Below, in pieces: positions 7,315 through 16,611 of a stretch of DNA of 64,000 nt. Source of the DNA: JBBSUQ01 sp964389755 (GTDB lineage Bacteria; Bacteroidota; Bacteroidia; Flavobacteriales_D; Crocinitomicaceae). The stretch spans positions 25,258 to 89,257 of the forward strand of contig CAYMEW010000013.1 of NCBI GenBank assembly GCA_964389755.1, in the 5' to 3' direction. The position numbers and the translations under genes were made by a program. The notes under the pieces were generated by a model. That model saw only the letters and a program-made list of their open reading frames with translations, did no database searches and was not told the origin of the DNA. Numbering within the stretch: position 1 is the stretch's first letter; every line of letters starts with the position of its first letter.

Positions 7315-9633
7315 ATGCCTAAGAATACGCTACTCCTTGTTTTCTTACTCTTTTGCTCCTTTTTATACTCTCAGAAACCGGCACTGGACTTCGAACAACT
7401 ACTTGCACAGCAACCCGATCGCGAAGCTGCATTTTGCCTGGAAAATACCGGGAGCACGCTGATCGGAGACCTGGTTCAGGCGGGTATCCGGATCAAGTAC
7501 ATTACGCCGGAGCAGGTTTACATCCAGGCGAGCCCGGCACAGCTGAAAGCATTCAGCGAACATCACTTTGTGAGGCCGTATTACCACTTCTCACACCCTC
7601 AGTTGATGAACGATACGTCCCGCGCGCTGCACTATGTCAACGAAGTTAACGCCGGAACCGGACTTCCGCAGGGCTACACGGGCAAAAATGTAATTATCGG
7701 CTACGTGGACACCGGCATAGATTTCAACCACCCCGATTTTATCGATGAAAACGGGAAAACTCGCGTATTGCGCTACTGGGATCATTCCATGAACGGTCCG
7801 AATCCGCCGCAACCTTATAATTACGGACAGGTCTGGGACAGTTCCGAGATCAACGCCGGGCTCTGCACAAGCCTCGATCAGCAGAACCACGGAACCACCG
7901 TGGCCGGATCCGGCTCGGGGAATGCGCGCGCCAACGGAACGAATATGGGCATGGCTCCCAACTCCAACATCATCATCGTGGAAAGTGATTTTTCACTGGC
8001 TAACTGGGACCTGACCATTGCCGATGCGTGCGATTATATCTTCAAGGTTGCCGACTCACTGGACATGCCTGCGATTGTAAATCTCAGTCTCGGTTCATAC
8101 ATCGGCAGTCACGACGGGAACGATCCTGCAAGCGAATACATGGAAAGTCTGCTCGACGAAAAGCCCGGGCGACTCATTGTATGTGCAGCCGGAAATTCCG
8201 GAGCTCAGGGGAAATACCACCTGCACGGAGAAGCATCTGCCGACACTTCCTTCGTGTGGTTTCTCAATAACCCCAACAACCAGATCGCGGCGAACTCCAT
8301 TTATTTCGACCTTTGGACAGAAGTTTCCGAGATCGGCAATCTCTCCTTTGCTTACGGCGCCGACCTGCCAACCAGTTACGAGCAACGTGGGCGAACAGCC
8401 TTTTACAATGCGCTCGCAACAGTCAACAATACGATCTACGATACCATTTATTCCCCGGACAACAACCGGATCGCGACCGTCGAATATTACACTTCGATCA
8501 GCGGCGGGGCATATCACCTCGAAACGCTTGTCACCAATATCGATTCAACCGCTTATCTCTTCCGTTTTATGACTGCGGGAAGCGGTGAGTACGATTTGTG
8601 GAGCGGCGCTTTCCAGGGACTGAACAGCATGGTCACCAATGTACCTTCCGCCGCACAAATGCCTGCGATCATCCACTACCAGCAGCCCGATACACTGCAA
8701 ACGATCGTTTCATACTGGGCCTGTTCTGAAAAAGTAATCACGGTGGCCAACAGCCACAACCGCATCAGCCACATCGACCGCAATTACAACGTCTATGTGA
8801 ATCCGGATACCACACCGACCGGGAAGCTCAGTCCCAACTCCAGCAAAGGTCCGTCGCGCCTGAACGTGCAAAAACCGGACATTACGGCATCGGGCGACAT
8901 CACACTTTCCGCCGGCCCGCTTGCCCTGCTTCAGAACTCGGCGGCCAATGCTTCCATTGATTCGGGTGGCTGGCACGTGCGCAATGGCGGGACTTCCATG
9001 GCTTCGCCGGTCGTGGCCGGTATTGCCGCATTGTATTTCGAACGGTGCCGCTACGCCAACTACCTCGATTTTAAAGAAGACGTGATCGCCACGGCTTTTT
9101 CGGACATGTACACCGGAACATTGCCTAACTTCGGTTACGGACACGGTAAAATACACGCACTCGACCTACTTGTTGCGCAACAGAACGAACCCGATCCGAC
9201 CATCACCAGTGTCGGGACACAACTCATTTCAAGCAGCGCACCCAATTACCAGTGGACGCTCGACGGCGCCGATATTCCGGGAGCTACCGGTCAAAGCCTG
9301 GAGATCGGTCCGCCCTACGGAGAGATCGGCGTATACACCGTTTCCGAAGACGGTTGCGTAAGTAGTTCAGAAACAACCGGTGTATTTCTCGGGCTCGAGA
9401 CACTTTCCGAAGCCGGGATCCTGCTCTCTCCGAATCCCACTAGCGGAGCATTCCGTCTTGAGAGTGAAACCCAAATTGTCTCGGTGGCACTCATCGACAT
9501 GCGGGGCAAACACATTCCCCTCTCGCCATCCGGTAACGGAAATTACGACATTTCGAAACTTCCGGCGGGAAGTTACCTGATTGAGATCCAAACAGAAAAA
9601 GCCGTAAGCGTTGCAAAAGTGGTGCGCATGTAG
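7315..9633 (+). CDS. Subtilisin-like serine protease with T9SS sorting domain
   Basis: This 772-residue secreted protease has a signal peptide of about 20 residues, then a pro-region. The S8 domain has D132 (YVDTGID), H192 (NHGTTVAG), oxyanion N294 (AAGNSG) and S561 (NGGTSMASP). Between Asn294 and Ser561 lies a beta-sandwich insertion of about 200 residues, as in T9SS-exported S8A proteases. An Ig-like linker follows, then a type A sorting domain starting 'LSPNPTSG' and ending in the basic strand AKVVRM. It should cross the outer membrane through the T9SS and stay on the surface or be released. It is distinct from its divergent neighbour, which lacks the sorting domain. Confidence 0.9.
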   Translation: MPKNTLLLVFLLFCSFLYSQKPALDFEQLLAQQPDREAAFCLENTGSTLIGDLVQAGIRIKYITPEQVYIQASPAQLKAFSEHHFVRPYYHFSHPQLMNDTSRALHYVNEVNAGTGLPQGYTGKNVIIGYVDTGIDFNHPDFIDENGKTRVLRYWDHSMNGPNPPQPYNYGQVWDSSEINAGLCTSLDQQNHGTTVAGSGSGNARANGTNMGMAPNSNIIIVESDFSLANWDLTIADACDYIFKVADSLDMPAIVNLSLGSYIGSHDGNDPASEYMESLLDEKPGRLIVCAAGNSGAQGKYHLHGEASADTSFVWFLNNPNNQIAANSIYFDLWTEVSEIGNLSFAYGADLPTSYEQRGRTAFYNALATVNNTIYDTIYSPDNNRIATVEYYTSISGGAYHLETLVTNIDSTAYLFRFMTAGSGEYDLWSGAFQGLNSMVTNVPSAAQMPAIIHYQQPDTLQTIVSYWACSEKVITVANSHNRISHIDRNYNVYVNPDTTPTGKLSPNSSKGPSRLNVQKPDITASGDITLSAGPLALLQNSAANASIDSGGWHVRNGGTSMASPVVAGIAALYFERCRYANYLDFKEDVIATAFSDMYTGTLPNFGYGHGKIHALDLLVAQQNEPDPTITSVGTQLISSSAPNYQWTLDGADIPGATGQSLEIGPPYGEIGVYTVSEDGCVSSSETTGVFLGLETLSEAGILLSPNPTSGAFRLESETQIVSVALIDMRGKHIPLSPSGNGNYDISKLPAGSYLIEIQTEKAVSVAKVVRM

Positions 9634-9652
9634 CATAAGTGCTAAAGTTTGC

Positions 9653-9660
9653 TATTTTTG
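9653..9660 (+). promoter_or_regulatory. -7 box for DUF5606 gene
   Basis: TATTTTTG matches TAnnTTTG, 20 bases before the ATG at 9681. Confidence 0.5.
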
Positions 9661-9680
9661 CCACTGAAAATAATTAATGC

Positions 9681-10325
9681 ATGAATTTAACAGGAATCAT
9701 TGCCATTTCGGGACGACCGGGACTTTACAAAGTAGTAGCCCAGGGAAAAAATAACATCATCGTAGAAGCACTGGAAGATCAGAAACGTTTTCCGGCCTAT
9801 GCTTCCGATCGTATCTCGGCACTCGAGGACATCAGCATCTACACGTATGAAGAGGACAAACCGCTGCGTGAGATCTATTCCGACATTTACAAAAAAGAAA
9901 ACGGCGGTGCCTGTATTTCGCACAAGGAAGAACCCGCAAAGCTGCAGGCTTACCTGATGGAGATCCTCCCCGACTTCGACCAGGAACGCGTTTACAATTC
10001 CGATATTAAGAAATTATTCCAGTGGTACAACCTGTTGCATGCAGCCGGATTGCTCGAAGCTGCTGCCGAAGAAGAAGAAAACGGCCAGTCAGGTGAAGAA
10101 GCTTCCGAAACCAACGAGGAAGAAGCAACTGAAAAGAAAACGACTGCAAAGAAAAGCAGCGATACCAAGTCAGAGGTTAAAAAAGAAACCAAAAAACCGG
10201 CCGCGAAAAAAGCAGCCGGAACGGCCAAGCCGAAAGCAGATACCAAAAGCGCTAAAACAGCTGCTCCAAAATCTGCTGCCGCTAAAAAACCGGCCGTTAA
10301 AGGAGGAACCTCCCGCGGAAAATAA
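9681..10325 (+). CDS. DUF5606 protein with histone-H1-like Lys/Ala tail
   Basis: This 214-residue protein has two parts. Residues 1-125 form the Bacteroidota DUF5606 domain, starting 'MNLTGIIAISGRPGLYKVV'. Residues 126-155 are very acidic, and 156-214 are a Lys/Ala/Pro-rich tail with repeated AKK and KPAAKK units, like histone H1 and other nucleic-acid-binding tails. The tail ends SRGK. Function is unknown; the tail suggests electrostatic contact with DNA or RNA, which is inference. The tail reading frame overlaps a long alternative frame of the following peptidase ORF, but that peptidase truly starts at 10399. Confidence 0.85.
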   Translation: MNLTGIIAISGRPGLYKVVAQGKNNIIVEALEDQKRFPAYASDRISALEDISIYTYEEDKPLREIYSDIYKKENGGACISHKEEPAKLQAYLMEILPDFDQERVYNSDIKKLFQWYNLLHAAGLLEAAAEEEENGQSGEEASETNEEEATEKKTTAKKSSDTKSEVKKETKKPAAKKAAGTAKPKADTKSAKTAAPKSAAAKKPAVKGGTSRGK

Positions 10326-10398
10326 CTATTTCGAATTTACCGAAAACAATACAGGGTCGTTTGGAGTTAATAATCCGGATGACCCTTTTTTAATACCC

Positions 10399-12114
10399 AT
10401 GAAAATAACACGACCCACACGTACATTCCTCCCCGAAAAACTCATCATTGAGAAGTGGGAAGATATCGAGCGCTATTGCGAAGATCTGCTGACGCGAAAT
10501 ATCGACGAAAAAGCGGCCTACGAAAAGTGGCTTGCCGATAAAAGCGAACTTGACGCTGTACTCGAAGAAGATGCAGCCTGGCGCTATATCCGGATGACCA
10601 TCAATACCAAAGATCAGTCGCTCACGGAACACTATACTTTTTTTGTGACCCAGATACAGCCGAAACTTGCGCCTTACGAGGACAAACTCAATAAAAAACT
10701 GGTCGAATCGCCGTGGTTCGCCGAACTGGATCGCGACGAAGCTTATCACATTTATTTCCGGTCGGTTAAGACCGCACTCAAACTGTATCGAGAAGAGAAC
10801 GTGGCAATCGAATCCGAGATCGGCGAACTGAGTCAGAAATTCGGTGCCATTACAGGCGCGCAGAGTATTGAACACGACGGCAAGCAGATCACGATGCAAA
10901 AAGCATCTACCTTTCTGCGTGAAACCGACGAGTCCCTGCGCAAAGAAGTATTTGAGAAAATGGCAGAACGACGAACGCAGGACGTGGAAGCACTCGACAA
11001 ACTCTATAGTGACCTGATCGCCAAACGCACGCAAATTGCCAAAAATGCCGGGTACGAAAACTTCCGGGATTATAAATTCGATGCACTCGGCCGCTTCGAT
11101 TATACCAAAGAAGATTGTTTTGACTTCCACCGTGCTGTCAAAAAAGAGATCGTGCCGCTCGTACGCACGATTCAGCAGGAACGCCTGAAAAAATTCGGTA
11201 AGGAAAAGTTTAAACCCTGGGACGGCGAAGTGGACCCGGAAGGCAAAAAGCCCTTGCAGCCCTTTGATACAGCGCGTGAACTCATCGACGGAACCGTACA
11301 CATTTTCAAAAAGCTCGATCCGTATTTTGCCGATTGCCTGCAAACGATGGATGAAATGGAGCACCTCGACCTCGAATCGAAAGACGGTAAAGCTCCCGGT
11401 GGTTACAACTACCCGCTTTACGAGATCGGCGTGCCTTTCATTTTTATGAATGCCGTGGGTGCGCAGCGCGACCTGACAACGATGGTACACGAGGGCGGAC
11501 ACGCGATCCACAGCTTTCTGAGTCGCGACCTGGCAATCACGTCCTTTAAAAGCCTTCCGTCTGAAGTGGCCGAACTGGCTTCGATGTCCATGGAATTACT
11601 GACGATGGACTACTGGGACGAATTTTACGACGATGCCGACAACCTGCAACGTGCCAAACGCGAACAACTCGAAAGCATTCTGAAGATACTTCCGTGGATC
11701 GCACAAATCGACGAATTCCAGCACTGGGTCTACGAAAATTACGATCACAGTCCCGAAGAGCGCTATGCACAATGGGAAAAACTGAACCGGGAATATGGTT
11801 CGGGACTCACGGACTGGAGCGGCTATGAAGACGTACGCAAAACCTCCTGGCAGCGCCAGATGCACCTCTTCGAAGTTCCGTTTTACTACATTGAATACGG
11901 AATCGCACAACTCGGTGCACTGGGAGTGTGGAAGAATAGTAAAGACGATCAGCACAAAGCGATTGAAGCATACAAAAATGCACTCAAACTGGGGTATACG
12001 CGCAGTATCCCCGAAATCTACAACACGGCAGGCGTCGATTTTAAATTCGATTCGGCACACCTGAAGACGCTCGCCACTTTTGTGGGTGAAGAACTTGAAC
12101 AACTCCACCGCTAA
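10399..12114 (+). CDS. M3 family oligoendopeptidase (PepF-like)
   Basis: This 571-residue cytoplasmic zinc metallopeptidase should cut short peptides. The zinc motif HEGGH lies at residues 364-368 and the third ligand is within the downstream 'SEVAELASM' helix about 25 residues later. Length matches the oligoendopeptidase F branch. The reading frame extends 120 codons upstream, but that part is basic low-complexity sequence shadowing the DUF5606 tail, so the ATG at 10399, which opens 'MKITRPTRTFLPE', is the start. The gene follows the DUF5606 gene by 73 bases and may share its transcript. Confidence 0.9.
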   Translation: MKITRPTRTFLPEKLIIEKWEDIERYCEDLLTRNIDEKAAYEKWLADKSELDAVLEEDAAWRYIRMTINTKDQSLTEHYTFFVTQIQPKLAPYEDKLNKKLVESPWFAELDRDEAYHIYFRSVKTALKLYREENVAIESEIGELSQKFGAITGAQSIEHDGKQITMQKASTFLRETDESLRKEVFEKMAERRTQDVEALDKLYSDLIAKRTQIAKNAGYENFRDYKFDALGRFDYTKEDCFDFHRAVKKEIVPLVRTIQQERLKKFGKEKFKPWDGEVDPEGKKPLQPFDTARELIDGTVHIFKKLDPYFADCLQTMDEMEHLDLESKDGKAPGGYNYPLYEIGVPFIFMNAVGAQRDLTTMVHEGGHAIHSFLSRDLAITSFKSLPSEVAELASMSMELLTMDYWDEFYDDADNLQRAKREQLESILKILPWIAQIDEFQHWVYENYDHSPEERYAQWEKLNREYGSGLTDWSGYEDVRKTSWQRQMHLFEVPFYYIEYGIAQLGALGVWKNSKDDQHKAIEAYKNALKLGYTRSIPEIYNTAGVDFKFDSAHLKTLATFVGEELEQLHR

Positions 12115-12140
12115 ACTGTTAAGCAAAAAAACAATATACC

Positions 12141-12641
12141 ATGGCAGATATCAAACTAAAAGGCAATTCCATTAAAACAAGCGGCAACCTCCCGAAGGTC
12201 GGGGAAACGGCCAAAGATTTCACACTGACGAAGACGGATCTTTCTCAGGCAAGTCTGTCCGATTTCAAAGGATCGAAAGTCGTTCTGAACATTTTTCCGA
12301 GCATTGACACAGGCGTGTGCGCCGCTTCCGTTCGCAAATTCAATGAAGAGGCTTCCGGACTGGACAATACGAAAGTGCTTTGCATTTCACGGGATCTGCC
12401 CTTCGCGCATGCGCGTTTTTGTGCAGCCGAGGGACTTGAGAACGTGATTCCCCTATCCGATTTCGCAACAGGATCTTTCGGGCAAGATTACGGCCTCGAA
12501 ATAGAGAACGGACCCATGGCGCACCTGCACTCCCGTGCAGTCATCGTTTTGGATGAGAACGGAAAGGTCATTTACACCGAGCAGGTGCCTGAAATTACGG
12601 AAGAACCGGATTACAAAGCAGCACTCGAGTCACTGAATTAA
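12141..12641 (+). CDS. tpx: Thiol peroxidase (atypical 2-Cys peroxiredoxin)
   Basis: This is a 166-residue Tpx. It reduces alkyl and hydrogen peroxides with electrons from thioredoxin. The peroxidatic cysteine is C60 in PSIDTGVC and the resolving cysteine is C94 in ARFC, the same spacing as in E. coli Tpx. The N-terminal beta-hairpin (residues 1-20) specific to Tpx is present. The gene is followed by its own terminator and is 26 bases after the M3 peptidase gene. Confidence 0.95.
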   Translation: MADIKLKGNSIKTSGNLPKVGETAKDFTLTKTDLSQASLSDFKGSKVVLNIFPSIDTGVCAASVRKFNEEASGLDNTKVLCISRDLPFAHARFCAAEGLENVIPLSDFATGSFGQDYGLEIENGPMAHLHSRAVIVLDENGKVIYTEQVPEITEEPDYKAALESLN

Positions 12642-12663
12642 GAAATACGGGTAACACCGGGAG

Positions 12664-12697
12664 AACCGTCGGTCATCTGGCCGGCGGTTTTTTTATG
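12664..12697 (+). terminator. Intrinsic terminator after tpx
   Basis: AACCGTCGG pairs with CCGGCGGTT (one wobble) around an eight-base loop, followed by a seven-T run. The tail overlaps the stop of the convergent NUDIX gene. Confidence 0.8.
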
Positions 12698-13079
12698 CTC
12701 CTGCCGAAAGTCTTTCGACCAGAAAATGGTCTGCTTCGGTAAACTCAAATTGTGGCAGATCAACTGCCCTCACCCATTCGAAGCGATCGTGATCCGAAAG
12801 AACGAAGTCTGCTTTGTGAAACGTGCATTCCAGTGCAATCAAACGGATTGCGAAGTCGGGATAATGATGCACCTGCTCGCCGAAAAGCACTCCCGTTTCA
12901 ACAGACATTCCGAATTCTTCCAGTAGTTCGCGTTTCAGACAGGATTCCGGGGATTCCCCCGCTTCAAGTTTTCCACCGGGAAACTCCCATTTACCCGCAA
13001 AGGATTTTCCGGGACGTCGTCGTGCGATGAACAGTTCGCCCCGCTCGTTTCTAATAATCCCGCAGATGACAGTCAACAT
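12693..13079 (-). CDS. NUDIX hydrolase, MutT-type dNTP pyrophosphatase
   Basis: This 128-residue protein has a complete NUDIX box, G-x5-E-x7-R-E-L-x-E-E-x-G, around residues 35-57. The 'WEFPGGK' before it is typical of MutT-like enzymes that clean up oxidised dNTPs such as 8-oxo-dGTP or act on related nucleotides. I place the start at the ATG at 13079, which has AGGAG nine bases upstream. A TTG at 13106 would add nine polar residues and abut the previous gene. It probably forms an operon with the SHOCT protein gene upstream. Confidence 0.85.
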   Translation of the reverse strand: MLTVICGIIRNERGELFIARRRPGKSFAGKWEFPGGKLEAGESPESCLKRELLEEFGMSVETGVLFGEQVHHYPDFAIRLIALECTFHKADFVLSDHDRFEWVRAVDLPQFEFTEADHFLVERLSAGA

Positions 13080-13106
13080 GCGTTTCTCCTGTTCTTTAAG
13101 TTTCAA

Positions 13107-13388
13107 TTAGCCCAGCACGCGGCGCTTTTCACGTTCAAATTCTTCTTCCGAGAGCACACCCGACTTCCTCAGCTCGTTGAGTCGCTCCAGCCGATCGTAG
13201 CGTTCACCTTCCGGAACCTTTCGATGCTGTGCCTGTGCTTCGCGTAACTGCTGATCGAGTAACTCTGCGCGTGACTTGTGACGGGCATTCCGGGTGAGCA
13301 GTACAATCGGTAAGACCACCAGGCATCCGATGAAAAGCAAAACAAGTAACTGCCAAGGGCCGAAAACTCCAAGTAGAAAGAGGTTCAT
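13107..13388 (-). CDS. Single-pass membrane protein with SHOCT domain
   Basis: This 93-residue protein has one hydrophobic helix at about residues 4-32, a charged linker, and a C-terminal SHOCT motif of about 28 residues ('RLERLNELRKSGVLSEEEFE'). SHOCT is a short oligomerisation or lipid-interaction helix pair found on many small membrane proteins. It lies directly upstream of the NUDIX gene. No specific role can be read from sequence. Confidence 0.8.
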   Translation of the reverse strand: MNLFLLGVFGPWQLLVLLFIGCLVVLPIVLLTRNARHKSRAELLDQQLREAQAQHRKVPEGERYDRLERLNELRKSGVLSEEEFEREKRRVLG

Positions 13389-13420
13389 AGTAACTGATTT
13401 ATGTGTTTATAAGTTGTGAA

Positions 13421-13457
13421 AATAAAAAAATCCGTTCGCCTGATCGCAAACGGATTT
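13421..13457 (-). terminator. Intrinsic terminator after 611-residue T9SS protein gene
   Basis: On the minus strand AAATCCGTT pairs with AACGGATTT around a 12-base loop, followed by TTTTTTTATTTT. Confidence 0.8.
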
Positions 13458-13475
13458 AATTCTATTCAAAAAACC

Positions 13476-15311
13476 TTAGTTTTTGACCAGTTTCTCGATT
13501 GCGCTTCCTCCCGAATTTGTGAGTCGCAGGTAGTAAATTCCATTGGAATAATCACTGATATCCAGTGTTTCAACCAACTCTCCCGAAACCGTGACTTCTT
13601 TCGAAAATAAAACCTTCCCGGTAGCGCTTATCAGTTCCAGCAGGACATGCTCGTAAGTATTGGAAATACTGATGTTCACCAAAGCATCTGCCGGGTTCGG
13701 ATAAAGCGCGAAACCTGTTTCGAACAACTGTTCCTGGATTCCCAGGCATTCCGAAACCGCGATCGTATCTATAGCTATTGCAGAACATCCGTTCACATCA
13801 GTATACATGTACTCGATTGTAAAGGTCCCCGAACCACTTAAAGCCGGATCGAACATATTTCCGCTAATAGCTGTCGATCCGAAATAAGTGCCTCCTGCCG
13901 GTGTTCCATTCATAATCAGCGCTATATTGTATTCGCAGATCATGTCAGGCAGATTCATAGTGACAGACGGATCCGGATGGAGCATAATTTCCACCGTGTC
14001 CGAGTTCGAACAGCCTGTCGTATTACTGGTAACCGTTACGCTATATGTTCCGGAAGTCATTACGGACAGTGTATCGGCCGTTCCCGGCACGTTCCAGGTA
14101 TAACCATAGTCCGGATCGGACATTGTAGTGAGTACGTATGCATCAGCACATTCGCTGACATCGGCCCCGAGATCGGCAACCGGCGCCGGATTCACGGTAA
14201 CAGTTGCAGTTTGGCTATACGCACAGCCATACGGATCTGTATAATCGTAAGTCAGCATTTGTGAACCGGAAGACGGATCAAACTGACCGGCCGTTACACC
14301 GGTCCCGGAATACGTACCACCGGCCGGTGATGCTGCCAGTGTGATCAAACCGTCATTGGAACAGCCTGAAAAATCGCTGAAGGCGATCGGATTCGCTGCA
14401 CAGTCTACCTGTATGGAATAATTTCCAGAACCCGAGCATCCGCTGGCATCCGAAACGGTCACGGAGAATGTGAAATTTCCAGTTGCCGTCGGTGTTCCGC
14501 TGATCGTGCCATTAGCAGCGAGCGTAACTCCCGGAGGCAGCGCTCCGGAGGTCACGGCAAAGGCCGGTGTTCCCAAAGCTCCGCTTTGCGTAAGTCCGTA
14601 CGTATAGGCTATTCCTGCATTCCCGCCCGTTAAGGCACCGTCGGCAGTCAAGGCAAATGTGGGACATACATACGGTGTGTAGATCACGTTATCGATCCCG
14701 ATATAATCCGAGTTCGAACCGGAAGACCCGGCGCTCGTTACGAAGTAACGGAAAGCAAAACGTCCGCTCACAGGCGCTGAAAGTCCGGAAACTGTAACAG
14801 TATATTGCGTCCAGGTGGCCGGATAACCACCTACAACCAGGGTCGGATTCACTTCGGTAAGTACCGTTGTAAAATCGCCGACATCGGTTGCTGTGCTCCC
14901 GACATTTGAACTTGCACCGTTCGTACTCAGTCTCAGTTGCAGGCGATCCGGATAATTATCTCCTGTACTGCGTGTATAAAAGGAGATTACGTCACCGTTT
15001 TTAATGGTTGCTACCGGTGTTAGTAACCAGTTACTGATCGTACCGGCACTACCTGTATTGTTAAAGTTTGCACCAATATAAGCGGCGGCGGCACCATTGT
15101 ATGCATCGAACGGCCCTCCTCCCGCCACGCTCGTCCCCTGAAACCAGGAGGTCACACCGAGCGGGGAACTGTTGTTTTGCATAAACCAGCCATTTCCGCT
15201 GAGCGTGGTTATATCATCGAAATTTTGTGTGAATCCCTGTGCCTGCGCGTGGAAGACACCCGCAGTGAGCGCCCCGGAAACGAGGGCTGCGGATAACAAT
15301 TTACTTTTCAT
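13476..15311 (-). CDS. T9SS-exported surface protein with choice-of-anchor and Ig-like domains
   Basis: This 611-residue protein has a signal peptide ending about residue 24 (FHAQAQ). It carries an N-terminal beta-sandwich of the choice-of-anchor J / cleaved-adhesin type (about 25-215), where 'NFDDITTLSGNGW' opens and 'DNVIYTPYVCP' closes the domain. A putative Ig domain follows (about 215-300, 'SGALPPGVTLAANGTISGTPT'), then two PKD/Ig-like segments. A type A T9SS sorting domain ends the protein ('LYPNPADALVNIS' to EKLVKN). It is likely a surface or secreted adhesin. The adjacent small secreted protein gene lies 11 bases upstream and may be co-transcribed. Confidence 0.88.
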   Translation of the reverse strand: MKSKLLSAALVSGALTAGVFHAQAQGFTQNFDDITTLSGNGWFMQNNSSPLGVTSWFQGTSVAGGGPFDAYNGAAAAYIGANFNNTGSAGTISNWLLTPVATIKNGDVISFYTRSTGDNYPDRLQLRLSTNGASSNVGSTATDVGDFTTVLTEVNPTLVVGGYPATWTQYTVTVSGLSAPVSGRFAFRYFVTSAGSSGSNSDYIGIDNVIYTPYVCPTFALTADGALTGGNAGIAYTYGLTQSGALGTPAFAVTSGALPPGVTLAANGTISGTPTATGNFTFSVTVSDASGCSGSGNYSIQVDCAANPIAFSDFSGCSNDGLITLAASPAGGTYSGTGVTAGQFDPSSGSQMLTYDYTDPYGCAYSQTATVTVNPAPVADLGADVSECADAYVLTTMSDPDYGYTWNVPGTADTLSVMTSGTYSVTVTSNTTGCSNSDTVEIMLHPDPSVTMNLPDMICEYNIALIMNGTPAGGTYFGSTAISGNMFDPALSGSGTFTIEYMYTDVNGCSAIAIDTIAVSECLGIQEQLFETGFALYPNPADALVNISISNTYEHVLLELISATGKVLFSKEVTVSGELVETLDISDYSNGIYYLRLTNSGGSAIEKLVKN

Positions 15312-15322
15312 AATTCGTGGTT

Positions 15323-15664
15323 TTAGTTTAATTGTGTAAGTACCTGTTCAACCCGCGAAATCTCAAGACGGAGTTTTTCAGTCATAATCGCATCTTCGCG
15401 GAATACTTCCAGTTGCCCGGACAAGGAAAGCAGGTAATTTTCATACACCTCGCGCAAGCCGGCAATTGCCGTATCATACGATCCGCGCGATGATTTTACT
15501 GCGGTGGCCCATTGATTTTCGGCACGTTCGATTTCGGATACATCCGTTTTAAGAACAGCAAGTTTTGCAAGTTCAGCATTCGGCGTAAAGGATTCTCTTT
15601 GCTGCGCCGCGGCCACAAAGGTCAGTGTCCAGAATAAGGACACCAGTAGTAGACTTCGTTTCAT
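15323..15664 (-). CDS. Small exported protein of unknown function
   Basis: This 113-residue protein has a clean signal peptide (MKRSLLLVSLFW to AAAQQ) and a mature part of about 90 residues predicted as two long helices. An upstream in-frame ATG at 15694 would add ten residues before the Lys/Arg of the signal, so 15664 is preferred. It lies 11 bases upstream of the 611-residue T9SS protein gene on the same strand. I recognise no family. Small helical periplasmic proteins of this kind are common in Bacteroidota. Confidence 0.6.
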   Translation of the reverse strand: MKRSLLLVSLFWTLTFVAAAQQRESFTPNAELAKLAVLKTDVSEIERAENQWATAVKSSRGSYDTAIAGLREVYENYLLSLSGQLEVFREDAIMTEKLRLEISRVEQVLTQLN

Positions 15665-15834
15665 AAGAATGTAGTTTTTAAGTGGCATAAACATAGTTTA
15701 ATTTTCGATTCAAAAGTCAGTACTTCATTCAAATACAGGAAGCTAACACGCTTAAATGGTGATTTATTGAACCAACTCATGGCCGCATTGAACGAAATGC
15801 GCTTTCAAATTAGCACGTTCCGACCCGGAAGACC

Positions 15835-15842
15835 TATTTTTG
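15835..15842 (+). promoter_or_regulatory. -7 box almost touching HD hydrolase start
   Basis: TATTTTTG ends five bases before the ATG at 15848. If transcription begins about five bases after the box, as at the SRP RNA, the mRNA is leaderless or nearly so. Confidence 0.5.
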
Positions 15843-15847
15843 TTATT

Positions 15848-16507
15848 ATGGAAGAGCAAAAAACGATCGAAGCACTTACGGAACATATCAAAACGCATTT
15901 TACAGGGGAAAGTACCGGGCATGACTGGCATCACATTGCGCGTGTCCGAAACATGGCGCTACATTTACAAAAAGCAGAAGGTGGCGATCGCTTTGTGATT
16001 CATGCAGCGGCACTCTTACACGATATTTCCGATCATAAATTCAACGGTGGCGATGAACATGCAGGAGGCAGAATATCGCTGGAACTCTTACGGGAACTCG
16101 GTGTTTTCGAAGAACAGGCCCTGAAAATCGTAGCGATCGTGGATAGCGTGTCTTACAAAGGCGCGGGCGTTGCAACAGTTCCGGACAGTATCGAAGGAAA
16201 GATCGTGCAGGATGCGGACCGACTGGACGCCCTCGGTGCGATCGGTATTGCGCGGGCCTTTGCTTACGGAGGAAATCGCGGGCGGGCCATTTACGAACCT
16301 GAAATCGCTCCGGAACTGCATGACAGCTTCGCGGATTATAAACGTTCGCAAAGTCATACAGTGAATCACTTCCATGAAAAACTACTTTTACTGAAAGACC
16401 GCATGCACACCAAAAGTGCGCGAAAACTGGCGTTAAAGCGTCACCTTATCCTGGTAGACTACCTGGAGCAGTTCCTGGAAGAATGGTATTTTACTGAAAA
16501 TGAATAA
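15848..16507 (+). CDS. HD-domain phosphohydrolase (YedJ-like)
   Basis: This 219-residue soluble protein has the HD metal site: H31 in GHDWHHI, then the HD pair in 'AALLHDISDHK', and a distal Asp in 'QDADRLDALGAIGIARAF'. This layout is that of the YedJ/YpgQ group of nucleotide or phosphate-ester hydrolases, for which pyrophosphohydrolase activity on nucleotides has been reported. The start at 15848 is preferred because upstream in-frame ATGs (15767, 15779) precede the -7 box. It is a single gene. Confidence 0.85.
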   Translation: MEEQKTIEALTEHIKTHFTGESTGHDWHHIARVRNMALHLQKAEGGDRFVIHAAALLHDISDHKFNGGDEHAGGRISLELLRELGVFEEQALKIVAIVDSVSYKGAGVATVPDSIEGKIVQDADRLDALGAIGIARAFAYGGNRGRAIYEPEIAPELHDSFADYKRSQSHTVNHFHEKLLLLKDRMHTKSARKLALKRHLILVDYLEQFLEEWYFTENE

Positions 16508-16611
16508 TTAACAATCACTGTTATTTTTTCAACAAAAAGACCGATTTATTGCAAAAAAATTGTTTAGGACTATTAAACTTCGTAAGTTTAAGAACTTAAT
16601 TGATTTTTATT

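Noticed and set aside
10039..10398. Extension of the M3 peptidase to an upstream ATG (691 residues)
   Set aside because: The added 120 residues are a Lys/Pro-rich frame-shifted reading of the DUF5606 tail, and the family N-terminus begins at 10399.
10390..11511. 373-codon minus-strand open frame over the M3 peptidase gene
   Set aside because: Mirror frame of a strongly conserved peptidase; its translation is rich in Phe, Arg and His with no family motif.
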